Below, piece by piece: positions 1-11,108 of a DNA stretch of 64,000 bases. Both the position numbers and the translations under genes were made by a program. The number at the start of each line of letters is the position of its first letter. Positions within the stretch are counted from its first letter, which is position 1. Origin of the DNA: Rhyzopertha dominica (lineage: Eukaryota > Arthropoda > Insecta > Coleoptera > Bostrichidae); NCBI GenBank assembly GCA_025024175.1, contig QCXZ01000137.1:15252001-15316000 (forward strand). Reading direction: 5' to 3'. Under the pieces are notes generated by a model. That model searched no databases and was not told the origin of the DNA. It saw only the letters and a program-made list of their open reading frames with translations.

Positions 1-180
1 TTAAATAAAGACATAATTTGAATGTAAAGTGGTAGTTTCTATGATATAAATACTGAAAATCACAATATTTTTCCTTATTTTTACATAACTTTATTAATAT
101 TTTACAAATAAAATGTAATTAAATCACTCTCAAGTCACGTGACAATGAACACCAATAAGAGTGCATGACGTCACCTGTTC
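1..180. other. AT-rich flank ending in TGACGTCACCTGTTC
   Basis: No gene is seen. The last 15 bases (166-180) read TGACGTCACCTGTTC and recur exactly as the reverse complement at 1522-1536. The hAT element inserted directly after this motif. The pair may be sub-terminal repeats of an older element, but only 15 bp match, so the link is an inference. The longer string GYGCATGACGTCACCTG is shared with about 35401-35416. Confidence 0.35.
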
Positions 181-188
181 CTATACAT
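181..188 (+). repeat. Left target-site duplication CTATACAT of hAT element
   Basis: This 8-base word is repeated exactly at 989-996, immediately outside the other end of the element. Eight bases is the standard hAT target duplication length. Confidence 0.85.
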
Positions 189-988
189 TAGAGTTGGGCA
201 GTCCGGGATCCGTAGATGGATCCGGTTGCAAGCAACTTGCGGACCGGATCCACCGGCCCCGTTCCAGTGGGTCCGACACGAAGTGAACGAAATAAATGTG
301 TAACAAATTACATGGAACCAGTGCAGTGGATCCGAAAGGCGTAGACTTTGTTGGGCTTTAAAATTAAGCATTCAATGCTTTATGACTGCATCTAACTGCA
401 ATTTCATTTGTTAACGTTGCTTTACTTTAGTCATATTACACACAACTATAAAAAGATCCAATTTAGATGAATCCTGAGTTGAAATGAAATGCCAAATAGG
501 TATATTCATAAAAACTACATTTTTTAAATTTCATAGCAGTTCAGTGAATTGTAAATTTTGGATTAGATTTTTTAATATGTGGTAGGTATGTAAACAGACA
601 AAAATGTAAAAAAGATTTAATGCTTGTGCCTACATAAAACGAAACATTTTTACGCAAGCTACATTTTTATTTAAAGATTAAACACTTTGAAAAAAATAAG
701 TGTTCATTCGAAAGAGACAATCGAATAAAATAAACCACGCAAGTAAATCTCACGGCTCAAAGTCGGAGTCAGTCAGTTCCGTATACACGGTTCACATCGA
801 GGACACGGACAGATGGCTTGGCTCCGCCAGCATGCTAAATGTTTCCATTTGGATCCGCATCCGCTTGCCGCGTATGCAACCGCGGTAGCTAACAAAACTG
901 GATCCGGAGCCGGACCGATTCAGCGGATGGATGCGGATCCAACGGCTCCACCTTCTGATCCTGATCCGTGGAACGGGACACATCTCTA
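189..988. mobile_element. Non-autonomous hAT-type element, 800 bp
   Basis: The element begins TAGAGTTGGGCAGTCC and ends as the inverse of TAGAGATGTGTCCCGTTCC, so the terminal repeats are short and imperfect. It is bounded by perfect 8-bp direct repeats CTATACAT. These are hAT-superfamily hallmarks. Both ends are GC-rich and packed with GGATCC/GGATCCG words (about 205-260 and 850-970), while the middle is AT-rich. No transposase reading frame is present; the 60-75 codon frames inside look like chance. It would depend on a hAT transposase encoded elsewhere. The clean target duplication suggests a fairly recent insertion. Confidence 0.8.
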
Positions 989-996
989 CTATACAT
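989..996 (+). repeat. Right target-site duplication CTATACAT
   Basis: Exact copy of 181-188, bounding the hAT element on the right. Confidence 0.85.
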
Positions 997-2555
997 CGTT
1001 TATGCTGTCAATAGACTTCATTGTTTGGATAAAATAATTTTATAATTATCAATAATTTCTTGGCGGTTCGGTTTGAAAAAGTTTGAAAGGTGCTTTTATA
1101 TCATGGAAAGTGGATTTTTTATTAAGGCAAGTAGTTCAAATTTGCCGAAAATTGACTGTTTTACAGTGGCCACCTTCTTCGCAACTTATAGTAACTTCTA
1201 TTCTGCTGTATTCAGAAATGTGAAGTCCTCCATGTAAGTATTATACCAATATTTGTTAGTTCTGTACCCAAATTATAAATTACAGTAACAATACATTTTT
1301 GATTGTGTCGCTACAAGCGCCGGATCCCTGCGGGCAAGCTAAAGCCACATTTTCCTGCCATTTGCCGAACATGGAACATGAAGAAATAGCTCGTTAGGTG
1401 TTCTGATTCTAGTAGATGCACACTGAGACACAGCACAAAACTTATGAAACTTAGAATTCATATTATAAAGCAATAATTGCGAAAAAACTTTAAATCGCCT
1501 TATTAGTTTAACCGTGTTTCAGAACAGGTGACGTCACAGCTGTTACGGTGACAAGGTATTGGCGTTTTGAAGCGAAATTTGAAATGCATTTTAAAGACAT
1601 GGTTTTTAAAGCTTTTAAGCGTTTTNAAAAAATAATAATTAATATTCGCGACTATATAGGGTACTTGTGCACAATTTACAACACTTTCCCAAAAACAGTC
1701 AACATCCCTATTGATTTTTATAGAAGATGGAGTACTTCCGCACATATACCGACCAGCAGCTAGCGAATTGGCTACTGAAGTTTTACAAGGTCGTATTATT
1801 AACCTGACCTGACCGTAAGCAAGAAGATGCTGGCTATGGGTTTATTTTAAAAATTTTGTGTTTGAAATACGGCTAACAACGATGGTGGAATTAAAGGACA
1901 GTATATTAAGGAACAAAGCAAAGAAATATTGAATAGCGTTGTAGGCAATTTGGAGGAACGGTTAGTAATTGTACAACGACAAACTGGAAATATATCGAGC
2001 AAATGCGGAATTTTGATTTATTATAAGTATATAAAATAAGTTGAACTATATCACTTACTTTATAATAACCCCGTACATATCGTTCTGCATTTGTTTTCTA
2101 TACTTCGTAGTGAAGGAAAGTTATCAGAGAAGAAGCATGCGTTTACCCAGGTTTACTATTATTGTCACACAGCGAAAATGCAACCACAATCAAATATGTG
2201 TTGCTAGTACTTTCAGTCGTCGCCTCGTTCTCTTTTAAATTTAATTTTGATACAGCCGAAGTAATAATTTGGAAGTCACTACTATTACAGTTAGAAGTAC
2301 TTGCTGTGCTTCAGTGATCTAGACTATTGTTTGTAAGACACGGAAATGAGTAAAAAAATATTACGTATCTACTAGAAGATTTTGCAAGAATCTCAATTTT
2401 TACGCAAGTCGCGTAATTAAAAACGAACGAATTAAATTTTATCTTGAGTGGATGCAGCTTCATTCGCCAAGAGACAAATTTTATTTAAGGGCTGAAGCGA
2501 CTGAAAAATACGAACCTTTAATTCTCATCTTTCGGCCTGTGTAATATCACCTAAT
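997..2555. other. Non-coding stretch, no gene seen
   Basis: AT-rich sequence without a convincing reading frame; the overlapping frames at 1503-1763 on both strands are interrupted by an N and match nothing I know. It contains GAACAGGTGACGTCA at 1522-1536, the inverted partner of 166-180. Confidence 0.5.
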
Positions 2556-3010
2556 GATTATTTATTCTCCGAACGAAGGTGTCTCGCTTGGTTGGCAAAA
2601 AAAGTAATTGAGATTTATTTCCTCCCCCGGTTTTGTGCACGTCGAAAAGGCGGCCTCTGCCGAATCAACATTAATTAATTCCGTTTAAGCCAACACGTCT
2701 GGATCGACGGACTTTCGAACGTTATGGATACAGCAGCCGGCAAATGGATTTAGGTGCTATTTACATTTCCAGTCGCATGACAGGTAATTCATGCTCGAGG
2801 CCAGAGCTTTTTTGACGGCGGAATCTCGTCAAGTGCGCTCAACGCGGAAGATTAGGCTGTATTCAGTCGCACAAGGACGTAGTCGAAATGCGAATCACTG
2901 GCAAAGTTATAAACTGCGATGCTATTTACTACACGTGGTCCCGAACTGACCCCGTTAGCGAATTAACTGCAGCCTATATAAACTGCATAATGCATATGCA
3001 TTTGTTATGT
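2556..3010. other. Complex, less AT-rich non-coding block
   Basis: Composition is clearly more balanced than the flanks, with no repeat structure, no long frame and no transposon motif. It may be conserved intronic regulatory DNA of the host gene, but only a comparison with related insects could show this. Confidence 0.25.
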
Positions 3011-5013
3011 TTCGTAATGAAGCTTTGAAACATTAATTACACGAAATACGTTAGGGTGGCCGGGGCATACCTAGGTGACTAGTGACAATTCCCATGAATT
3101 AGTAATTATTTCTGAAAATATATGTTATAATCCTAATAAATTCATTTTATGTTCGCGGTTTGTCCAGTTATGTCCGTTATGAATGCTATTAAAAACTACA
3201 AAGGCCCTTGTTTAATGTTCGTGTTATAAATGCAAAAACGAGCATATACCCATGCACTTCCATCGAGTTTAAATCCTAGAAATTTGCATTTTGTTAAATC
3301 GTACCTACGTATCCTGTTATAACCAAATCATTGACAGGAAACATCATTTTGCAGTACGAGTACAATAAAGGCTTTACCGTACATACCGTAGAACGATTTC
3401 ATAAACTTTATTTATAGAAAGTCAAAACTTGTAAGTTACTTAATTCTTAGAAACATAAAAATGAATATTAATATTCAAATAGTTAATAATACTCAGCCCA
3501 GATCATTCATTTGGGATACTCCAGCTGATGACAGTATCACACGAGCACTTTTCGAAGTACAAGACTTTTCGATTACAACGTTCGGATTTAAAATTTCAAC
3601 ATATCCTGTCTCGGTTATGATATCCATTATTTTTATTTCCTTCGGCAACCCTAGAAGCTTTCTAATCACCATAACGTTTCATAGTGGTTAGATTAGCACC
3701 TGATGCATCTGCTAGGAAAAACGTCGTGCATCATCTGAAACAATGACTGGTATGCAGGGCTCTTTCTGCAAGAACTTTTCCCATTTCATGTATGTAGGTA
3801 TGCCTACTGGCAGGAGGGTACAATCTTTTTTTAAATTAAATATGACGATCATTTATATTCTATNTTCTTAGGACTAACAACTTTGACAAATATCATTGGA
3901 ATTGTACGAAGTCAATGTATCCTCTGTAGTGTTTGCCGAACCTAAGGACGGGTTCGCAGTTTTTTTTACTATAACCAAGTAACGAAGAAAGATATCGACT
4001 TCCGGTTTTCAAACTCGTTACTTAATTAACTAACAAAAAAGTCTATATGGTTGCATTTGATTTGTTTAAGGTATTTGATCAAATATATGTTTGTAATTTA
4101 CGATCCTTTAGTGATAGTGGTTATGTTGTTGTCTCTTTGTTTGTTAGCCAAGCTTTCGGAACCGTATGGTTCCTTCTTCATAAATTATTTATGTCAAAAT
4201 TAATTTTATGACAGCCTTGTATATAATTGCACATTTTTGTTTATTATATTTGTATGTTTATTATATTTCAAATGAATTTATATATTACAACTGGTTTTAT
4301 GAAGATTTTAAATTGTTGATTGTGGACAGTTTTATTTATTCTCGCATTTGAAGCTTGGCTAATAAATAAGAGACAATAACATAACCCGCCTGTTGATCCA
4401 AACCTGTAATACATCACAGTTATTTGATCAAATATAAAATTTTCTCAAATAACGCCTCCTTTTTTTAAACAATTGCTATAAATTATAAATCATTTACGAT
4501 TATATCAAAAATCATAAAAGTCACTTTCAAACAAGCTATTATTCATTGAATTCGCTCAAACCATACTTGAGTTATGCCATTTTGAAAATTTGATAATACT
4601 ACCCGTCCTGTTGTCGTTATCATAGCAACTATAAGAATATAGATTATGGGTTAATCTTAGACCAACATTGGAGAAAGAAACGATCCTTCGAAAAGTCATG
4701 CTGAATGTGCCACCTAGCGGTAAAGTGAAGAACTTCATAACATTTTAAATGAAATCTATGTGGCCACATTTGCTCAAAAAAAATTAACCGCAAGATTCTA
4801 GCACGATTAGTTTACCAAGCTGCAGCCGCTGTCAACCCTAAGCTGATCACCCTGTATATCGGTAACTATCCATACTTTGATAAGTCGACATTTCTTTCAC
4901 CCTCAACGTACTCCAAGCTGTGGAACATTTAAAGATAAAACTTGAAAATTTATAAATGCGTTGGCGTTGGCATTAAAAAACGGCAGCGCATTACTTGCAA
5001 GCTAAAAGTAATC
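3011..5013. other. Non-coding stretch with a possible MITE end
   Basis: No gene is seen; the 76-codon frame at 3461-3691 resembles nothing known to me. The part from about 4540 to 4857 ends in GATCACCCTGTATAT, a wording often found at ends of insect MITEs (compare AGGGTGATTCACT at about 48241). No target duplication was found, so the boundaries are uncertain. Confidence 0.3.
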
Positions 5014-5310
5014 CCTTGGTTAAGCATGGAAGGCAGACGTCACCTTCATGCAGCCTGTACATTCCATAAAATTATATATAATAAATGCCCGCCATAACTT
5101 TTGAACAAAGTTAGATTTAGGACTGACGTTCATAACATTAATATACGACGCAAAGATATTATTACTGTGCCAGTTCATGCACACAATTTCTTTACCCGTA
5201 GTTACTCATATTATATTTGTAAAGTATATAATTCAATTCCTTCAGAGTTTAAACAGATGACACCTGCAAAATTTAAAAATAAATTTTGTCGTTACTTGTC
5301 AGAAGCTTAG
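5014..5310 (+). pseudogene. RT polyprotein C-terminal fragment (non-LTR)
   Basis: One frame reads WLSMEGRRHLHAACTFHK, then a stop near 5098, then continues LLNKVRFRTDVHNINIRRK and on to YNSIPSEFKQMTPAKFKNKF before a natural stop at 5310. The pattern (short charged helix, a P-P-x-L-L turn, an F-R block, then YNSIP and F-K-x-x-x near the end) is the usual tail after the RT domain of jockey/CR1-group ORF2 proteins. The RT catalytic domain and the endonuclease are missing, so it cannot be functional. Confidence 0.65.
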
Positions 5311-5616
5311 ATATTACGCGGGCTTGCTATTCCTATTATTATCCCTTGCGCTTTATAGTAATTTGGTTTTGACTTTGCATATTTCATTTTTCAGCATATC
5401 TAATTTTATTTTATTATTAATTTATCTTTACTTTTTTTTTACGGTTAAGTGGAAGAGCAGGGGCAGTGCTGCCTTTCTCGAGGCACCACAAGCCACTGAA
5501 CTTCGCCGTTTCGGCCCGCTACGGCGCTGTAGTCTTGCTCTTATTTTTAATATGATATTATATGTATGATATGTAGTAAGGCCGAATAAAGACATTATTA
5601 TTATTATTATTATTAA
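5014..5616 (+). mobile_element. 5'-truncated non-LTR retrotransposon 3' end
   Basis: The segment holds the extreme C-terminus of an RT polyprotein (5014-5310), a 3' untranslated part with an AATAAA signal at 5585-5590, and a terminal ATT microsatellite tail (about 5593-5616). Truncation at the 5' end and a simple-repeat tail are typical of jockey/CR1/I-group insertions made by target-primed reverse transcription. No target duplication was recognised. Confidence 0.7.
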
Positions 5617-7201
5617 AACTAACCTTTTCATAAAAGAGCAACCATAACTTCCTCGTCAATCTCCTTTACATTCTTTGCCGTCCTACAGGAATTAAAAATA
5701 TTGTAGGTTTTCTCATATTTATCTTGTGACTTCGAGGGTAATGTGCTAAAGCCGATATTTCAGAATGATTTTTGTTTATTTTCGCTTCCACGAAATTTTG
5801 TGCTACTGCATTTAACTAGTTATTTGTTTACCTATTTTTGTTTAGTTGCTACGGTTGCTACAGTGATGGAAATGTCAATTTGATTACCGCGCTCGTCATC
5901 TATTTTTTTTAAATAAATTCTTATAAAATGTAATTGATTTCCAAGTATCCGAAAGAAAATTATGTACTCCTATTATTCTTAAAGAAAAGTAATTTTTCTT
6001 CACTCATAGCACTTCTAATCGAGATGCAGCCTGTTTAATGAATAATTTAATCTTAATAAATATTTTTTGTTGCTAAAATTGGCATGGAGCCGAGGGAACG
6101 TAAAGGGCGGCAAATGTACTTTAGTAAAAGGGTCTAGGCGCATTCCCGAGCTTTGTGACCAAATACAAAATTTATTAAAGCATGCACTCGTTTATTTATA
6201 TAACATAACATTCACTAGAATCACTAGTGGGCTTTTCTATAATGTCTCTTGATGCATGCATAATGTTAATATTAGGTAGAGTTAAAAATTATGTTTTCAG
6301 TTACTGGGAAATCTTGAATTTTATGTCCACACATTAAGCTACATTTCATCTATTTAGATTCAAATATATCAAAGAGATTACTCAAAATAGGCAAATGATG
6401 CCCGACAATCCAATTACTCTATTTGCTTTCCAAATACCAGCGATCACAATGCCCACGATAAACGTTATACATCGCATTTTGGAGCAGTGTAACAATGGAG
6501 ATAATACAAACAGGANCTGGCGTCATCAGAATGGAACAGATTTACAACTCGCCACAGCAGGTTGAACTTAATTACCAAGCTAAATAATTCCTGCACACAC
6601 ATGATTGTTAATGGTGGACGGTATTAGCCCCCCAAATCCTCTTCGCGATCCTAATTTTCCGCGGTTTACTGCACATGAGATCGACATTAACCCCTTTGTT
6701 AAGCTTAGGTGCATATGGCTTCCATTCCCGCATAGAGTATTATTATGACTTACTACTTAGTATTTAATTAGATTACAGGTAGTCGAATTCGGATGAAGTT
6801 CACTTTATAAATTGGTTATCGTTAAATCTTCCAAGAAAGCTATTTGGGTTATAGATAGATGCATAAATGTAGTAGTGCAACACCTTGTAACAAATGTGCA
6901 CGTTTTATAATACAAAGCGCACACTTTACTAGACTGCAAACCATGTTGCTAAAAAAATCTTTCAGAAAAAGCAAAGGGGTAGTTCTTCAGTTATTAGGTA
7001 GTTGATTGAGTCTTCTACAAATACAATGGTACCTGTAGTTCCTGCAGTGAACCATTCAACAAGCTACATGCAAAAAATATTGTATATCTGAAATATTGAA
7101 GCCGATCGTATCAATTGCTCATTGCGGAACATTTAAGACACTGCAGAAAAGTACTTGTCTTATTATAGTATACACTAATCTAAACGCTTAGCTCTGGAAA
7201 G
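5617..7201. other. Non-coding stretch, no gene seen
   Basis: AT-rich, with no supported coding region, RNA gene or terminal-repeat element. Confidence 0.5.
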
Positions 7202-7216
7202 ATCAAATGAGTTTGT
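7202..7216 (+). repeat. Left 15-bp target-site duplication
   Basis: ATCAAATGAGTTTGT, repeated exactly at 7781-7795 on the other side of the Penelope-type insertion. Confidence 0.85.
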
Positions 7217-7302
7217 AAGAACGTAGGCTTTCGCGGTCAGAGTTATATTAAGATCTTAGCCTTTTTGGGTTAAACCGCGTCTGGTTTCGGAATAAGGTCG
7301 AT

Positions 7303-7334
7303 GTTTCGCCCGCACTTGTAAGGGGCATCATCAG
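7303..7334 (-). ncRNA. Candidate hammerhead-like ribozyme core
   Basis: On the minus strand the order is CTGATGA, then a possible stem II with GCCC pairing to GGGC around a loop, then GAAAC. That is the two-part conserved core of hammerhead ribozymes, known from Penelope-like elements. I could not draw a convincing stem I or place a cleavage triplet, so activity is unproven. Confidence 0.4.
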
Positions 7335-7499
7335 GAGAGGAATAATGAGTACAGAATATGGTACAAACCTAACGCGAGAAACACGTCCGAGCTGAATTAA
7401 ATTCCAAAGGGGAAAGAGAATTAATACAATAGATATCATTGTACCTGACGCTACAAGGGGGTGGGGATGCTTGGACTGCATAGGTCGGAGGTTGTGAAA

Positions 7500-7542
7500 G
7501 TGGGGATAGCCGACGGGAAATCACCCGACGGCTATCTCCACT
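7500..7542. repeat. Strong hairpin between the Penelope repeats
   Basis: GTGGGGATAGCCGACGGG is followed after six bases by an almost exact reverse complement (CCCGACGGCTATCTCCAC), giving a GC-rich stem of about 18 pairs. Confidence 0.7.
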
Positions 7543-7694
7543 GCCAAAATGGTGAAAAATAGTGGAGAGATAAAACCGTCTTCGCGGTTTAGGTTATGCG
7601 GATATTTGGAAATATCTATGGCTTCTATCGGAATTTTCGGGCTGTGAAAAAAAGGCACTTTCGCTAGAACTAACACATTGTTATTATTCCTGTC

Positions 7695-7730
7695 CTGATG
7701 ATGCCCCTTAAAAGTGTGGACAAAAAGTCG
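7695..7730 (+). ncRNA. Degenerate hammerhead-like core, second copy
   Basis: CTGATGA is kept at 7695-7701, but the second conserved part is changed to ACAAAAAG instead of CGAAAC, so this copy is probably inactive. Confidence 0.3.
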
Positions 7731-7780
7731 ATCTTATTCCGAAATCAGACGTGGTCTAACCCAAAAAGACTAAGATCTCA

Positions 7781-7795
7781 ATCAAATGAGTTTGT
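7781..7795 (+). repeat. Right 15-bp target-site duplication
   Basis: Exact copy of 7202-7216. Confidence 0.85.
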
Positions 7796-9383
7796 TTAGC
7801 ATAATGAAATTTTCGTGAATCCAAAGAATCATCTTCTTGATTTACAAGATAACCAAGTAATTGTTAACAAGAATTAACACTTTATACATCTTTCTTCTAC
7901 GTCCACAAATTTTTTGTCTATAGCCTGCTCCTTGCCGATTACCCATTTTTGTAATGTAATTTTGAAAGCCTTGCGTCAGTTAGAAATCAATTTTGAGTGG
8001 CTCTTGTGTTACTTCAATTTAGACTATTCTCTAGTATTCTCGTTAGTATTTTGTGTAGTATACTCGTCAGTGTTATCCTCCTATAACTTCTGTAAACGCA
8101 TCAGCATTTTTGTATATCGTAGTAATTATTCATATATTCCAATTTTCCGTTAACTTGTTTTCTGCGATACTATCAGTTAATGATTAGGTACATTTCTTTT
8201 TGTGGCAGTTACCAACATACTACAGCATTTTTGAAGTTATTTCAATGTTCATTTATGGGCGGTCTCCCAAAATATAAGTTTTTTTTATCTATGCAGGTTG
8301 TAATTTTAGTTCAGGAACATTTTACAAAAAATTTCTAATTTTCTTTCTAATTTCTAAACTCTCTACTTATTATACGATGTCTATAGATAGTATAGATAGT
8401 TTTAAAACACGGAAATGGTTGCTGTTTTACACATGAACCATCAAGTGGAAAAGTAGTTGGATTCCAGCGACGAACCTAATGTCTTGACAAAGGAAAAGTC
8501 CACTCCACACAAAAATATGGTGAATGTGGGTTCTCGCGCTCGAGGTCTGTCGATTAACAGATATAAACTGCGGGCGTCAAACGATCCGTTAAGGGGGTGT
8601 ACATAAATTCTCGCTAATTCAATTCACATGTCAGACATGCAGCTCTTGTTTCAGCGGCTCCTGGAAGGTTCCTCCCCATACGACATTCACTGGCGTGAAT
8701 TTGTTGGAAATTTCAGCAGAGGGAATATCGTATTCGCGTAACGAATTTATGCCCGTCTATGTTTAGATTCGAACGCAAGGATAACGTTTGCTATCACGTG
8801 GGAAATGTTGACGTGCATGTTATTGCTTCGGGTACTTCCGAACTTCGAATGATTGGCGTTTTCTGTAGTAGACATACATGCGGTTGTAACAGGTTGTTGA
8901 AAGACAACTTGGTCCCGATCTAAGATCAGTCGTATTTGGTACCGTCCCAACATATTTTTATAAAACTTAGATTATTCTAAATTTTATTAGTTGTTTTTGT
9001 TAAAGTAATATTAATGTTTGTTCATAACTCCAATCCTACTAACTCAATAATCGAATTGGAACTAAAGCAGAGCTGGGAAATATTGCACATGCGATTTTTT
9101 TTCATGTGGACACATCTGATCTTTCTTCCTGGGATAGATTCCTAGTGTTCCTATATGTGTAGCACTGGTAAAGTCATTGTCGCCATACTGTCTCCAAGAA
9201 ATTGGAAGAAAGTTGAAAACGTCGAAACGACATTATTATTGCAACATACTATAAACTACACAAGGAGACAAATTTACGCTAGTTTAATGTGTGATTCATT
9301 TTCAAAGTGTGCTTATAATAATCTTATTAAATTAAATCTTCTGAAAGGAAATCAACGTAATGATTTTATGGAGAGGTAAATCG
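7796..9383. other. Non-coding stretch with a complex block
   Basis: No gene is seen. From about 8480 to 8960 the sequence is less AT-rich and free of repeats, which could mean constrained regulatory DNA; the short frames there match nothing. Confidence 0.35.
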
Positions 9384-9761
9384 TTAAGGCTGGGATCCTG
9401 GAGAGAGAGGAAAGATCCATCCGAGATAACGATAGAAAGAGAACCACAATTATTTTACAAAACAGGGCAACTCCATAATTACTGCACCGGTGTTTTTGGA
9501 AAAGGTCTTATTCGAAGACCAAAAATAATCTAAAAGATAGACCTCGCAATTAGCAATCATTGTAGCAACAAATATTAAGTACATTTCTTTCATAAATACC
9601 TTGGGTTCTAGCTAAATCTTTTATCTTTCAGATATGCATTAATTTATCCTTAAATATTCGGTAGTTTTTAGGTGGTGCCGTTTTGTAAGAATAGGTCGTT
9701 CTCTTTCTATCGTTAGTTCGAATATATCTTTCTCTCTCTCTCTCAAGCGTCTCAGCCTTAA
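9384..9761. mobile_element. MITE with long inverted repeats and TTAA ends
   Basis: The left end TTAAGGCTGGGATCC and the right end (reversed: TTAAGGCTGAGACGC) begin inverted repeats of roughly 100 bp. Both arms then share a GAGAGA tract, ACGATAGAAAGAGAAC and TTACAAAAC. TTAA at both borders fits piggyBac-type target choice, although TTAA is palindromic and could be part of the terminal repeat instead. No coding capacity in 378 bp. Confidence 0.65.
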
Positions 9762-10180
9762 GATCTACCAAGTGTTAATATAATAAAAAAATTGAAACAT
9801 TAACATAGCAGATTTTGACCTGACACATTAAGTCTAGTGGGAAAATCACAATAGAAAGCACCTGTTGTTTAAGGTTAGTGATGTGCTGATGCGGAAAGAA
9901 GTAAAAATGGTAACGACAAAAAAAATCAATTTTAGATAAACTTTTGCATTTACGTAGGTAGTTTTAAAAATATACTGCACTGCAGATGAGTTTATTTCAA
10001 AAATCATTTATTCTACTAAAATGCTTCAGGAAAGAGCTGTAAATGATTTACTTCTTTACAAGTTTTCCAATAGGTATTTTTGTCTAGGTTTTGGAAAGGG
10101 ATACTACAGCATGAGCTACTATACAGTTTTATATATCTGTTTTTGTATGTACTACGTACACCACCACTAACTTATTAAAA
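9762..10180. other. Non-coding stretch, nothing seen
   Basis: AT-rich, without reading frames or repeat structure that I can support. Confidence 0.5.
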
Positions 10181-10347
10181 AATTATGCACTTAACATGGG
10201 ATGCCACTTATCGGCAATCCGTTAAAGTTTGAATTTGCCATCAAAACCAGGGATGCCGAACACTACTACTACACTACTAGCATCCCTGGTTTTGTTAGCG
10301 AATTCAAGGATTACCGATAAGTGGCAGCCCATGTTAAGTGCATAATT
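10181..10347. mobile_element. Small fold-back element
   Basis: The left arm 10181-10256 and right arm 10280-10347 are near-perfect reverse complements. Both start at AATTATGCACTTAACATGGG, share CCACTTATCGG, and end in AAAACCAGGGATGC, with a 23-base spacer rich in CACTACTA. The arms differ by a few changes and a short length difference. The DNA or RNA would fold into a hairpin of about 70 pairs. Such fold-backs are typical of MITEs. Confidence 0.7.
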
Positions 10348-10651
10348 TTATAATAAATTCAGCACAATTTAAATTAATTTCCTTTTACTGGTTATACGTT
10401 AGATTTTATTTCCAAAGCAAGTTATAAAATTACAAATACCAACCATTCAGTTTATCGCCATACGTATAAAATTACGGTATATAATAATAATTTAGAAGCT
10501 ACTACCGCACATTTATTTGTTTGTTTGCTCTTAGCGACCTTAAATATCGCCAAATCGAATAATTAAAAACGAATTTAGCAAACGTCAAAGTATGATAAGC
10601 TCAAAACACATAAAAAATGATGTGAATGAGCATTTGTCATGTCCGTCATGA
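10348..10651. other. Non-coding stretch, nothing seen
   Basis: AT-rich sequence with no supported feature. Confidence 0.5.
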
Positions 10652-10900
10652 TTTAAAGATGTCATTAATCCGGAATCTGATTGTATTGCATTGCAGAAGT
10701 CTATTGATTCTTCTGTTCAGTAGTATAGCCACAATAGGTTGACAGTTAATTCCACTAAAGGCTGCATACTAATATGTTCTCGCAAAATTAGAAATTTTAC
10801 TTATGATTATAATATAAATGGCATTATTTTAGAAAAATGCTCTCGAGTTCGAGATCTTGGTGTTGTCATTTATAGCAAACTGTGCTTTTCTCTACTTTGA
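10652..10900 (+). pseudogene. Non-LTR RT fragment after the catalytic motif
   Basis: The frame reads FKDVINPESDCIALQKSID, one stop, then NRLTVNSTKGCILICSRK, YDYNINGIILEKCSRVRDLG and a final VVIYSKLCFS. This is the segment just after the catalytic Y-x-D-D box of jockey/CR1-type RTs: the Q-x-x-I-D helix, the N-R-L-x-V-N-x-x-K core, and the R-x-L-G-V strand. An internal stop and missing upstream and downstream parts make it a dead fragment. It closely matches the homologous part at 51.95-52.25 kb in layout but is a different copy. Confidence 0.7.
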
Positions 10901-11108
10901 CTTTATGTACCTTTCATTATTGTTATTGTTATATGTAGATTAGTTTTTTGTTTGTTTTGTATTATTTCAATTATATGTTTACGTTAACTGGCTGCATTAA
11001 CATTCTTACTGATTTTGTTTCTGTTTTTTTTGACAGGCGTTTCTGCTGGATAATAATTTATATATTATTATTATTATTATGATTATTATAATTATTATTA
11101 TTATTATA
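10901..11108 (+). mobile_element. 3' tail of the RT fragment with ATT repeat
   Basis: An AT-rich untranslated tail runs from the RT fragment into an interrupted TTA/ATT microsatellite (about 11060-11108), the same type of ending seen at 5.6 and 52.8 kb. The middle of the element appears deleted. Confidence 0.55.

Larger units (their letters stand above)
7217..7780. mobile_element. Penelope-type inverted-repeat insertion, 564 bp
   Basis: Two related blocks of about 100 bp lie head to head: 7250-7345 read on the minus strand and 7686-7780 on the plus strand. Both contain CTGATGATGCCCCTTA, then a GCGAAACATCGACCTTATTCC-like stretch, then ACCCAAAAAG. A third copy is at 48745-48885. This CTGATGA...GAAAC unit is common in the terminal repeats of Penelope-like elements, which carry hammerhead ribozyme motifs and make target duplications of variable length. 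Perfect 15-bp direct repeats flank the insertion. The left end carries about 33 extra bases absent from the right. No RT is present, so this is a terminal-repeat-only derivative. Confidence 0.65.
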
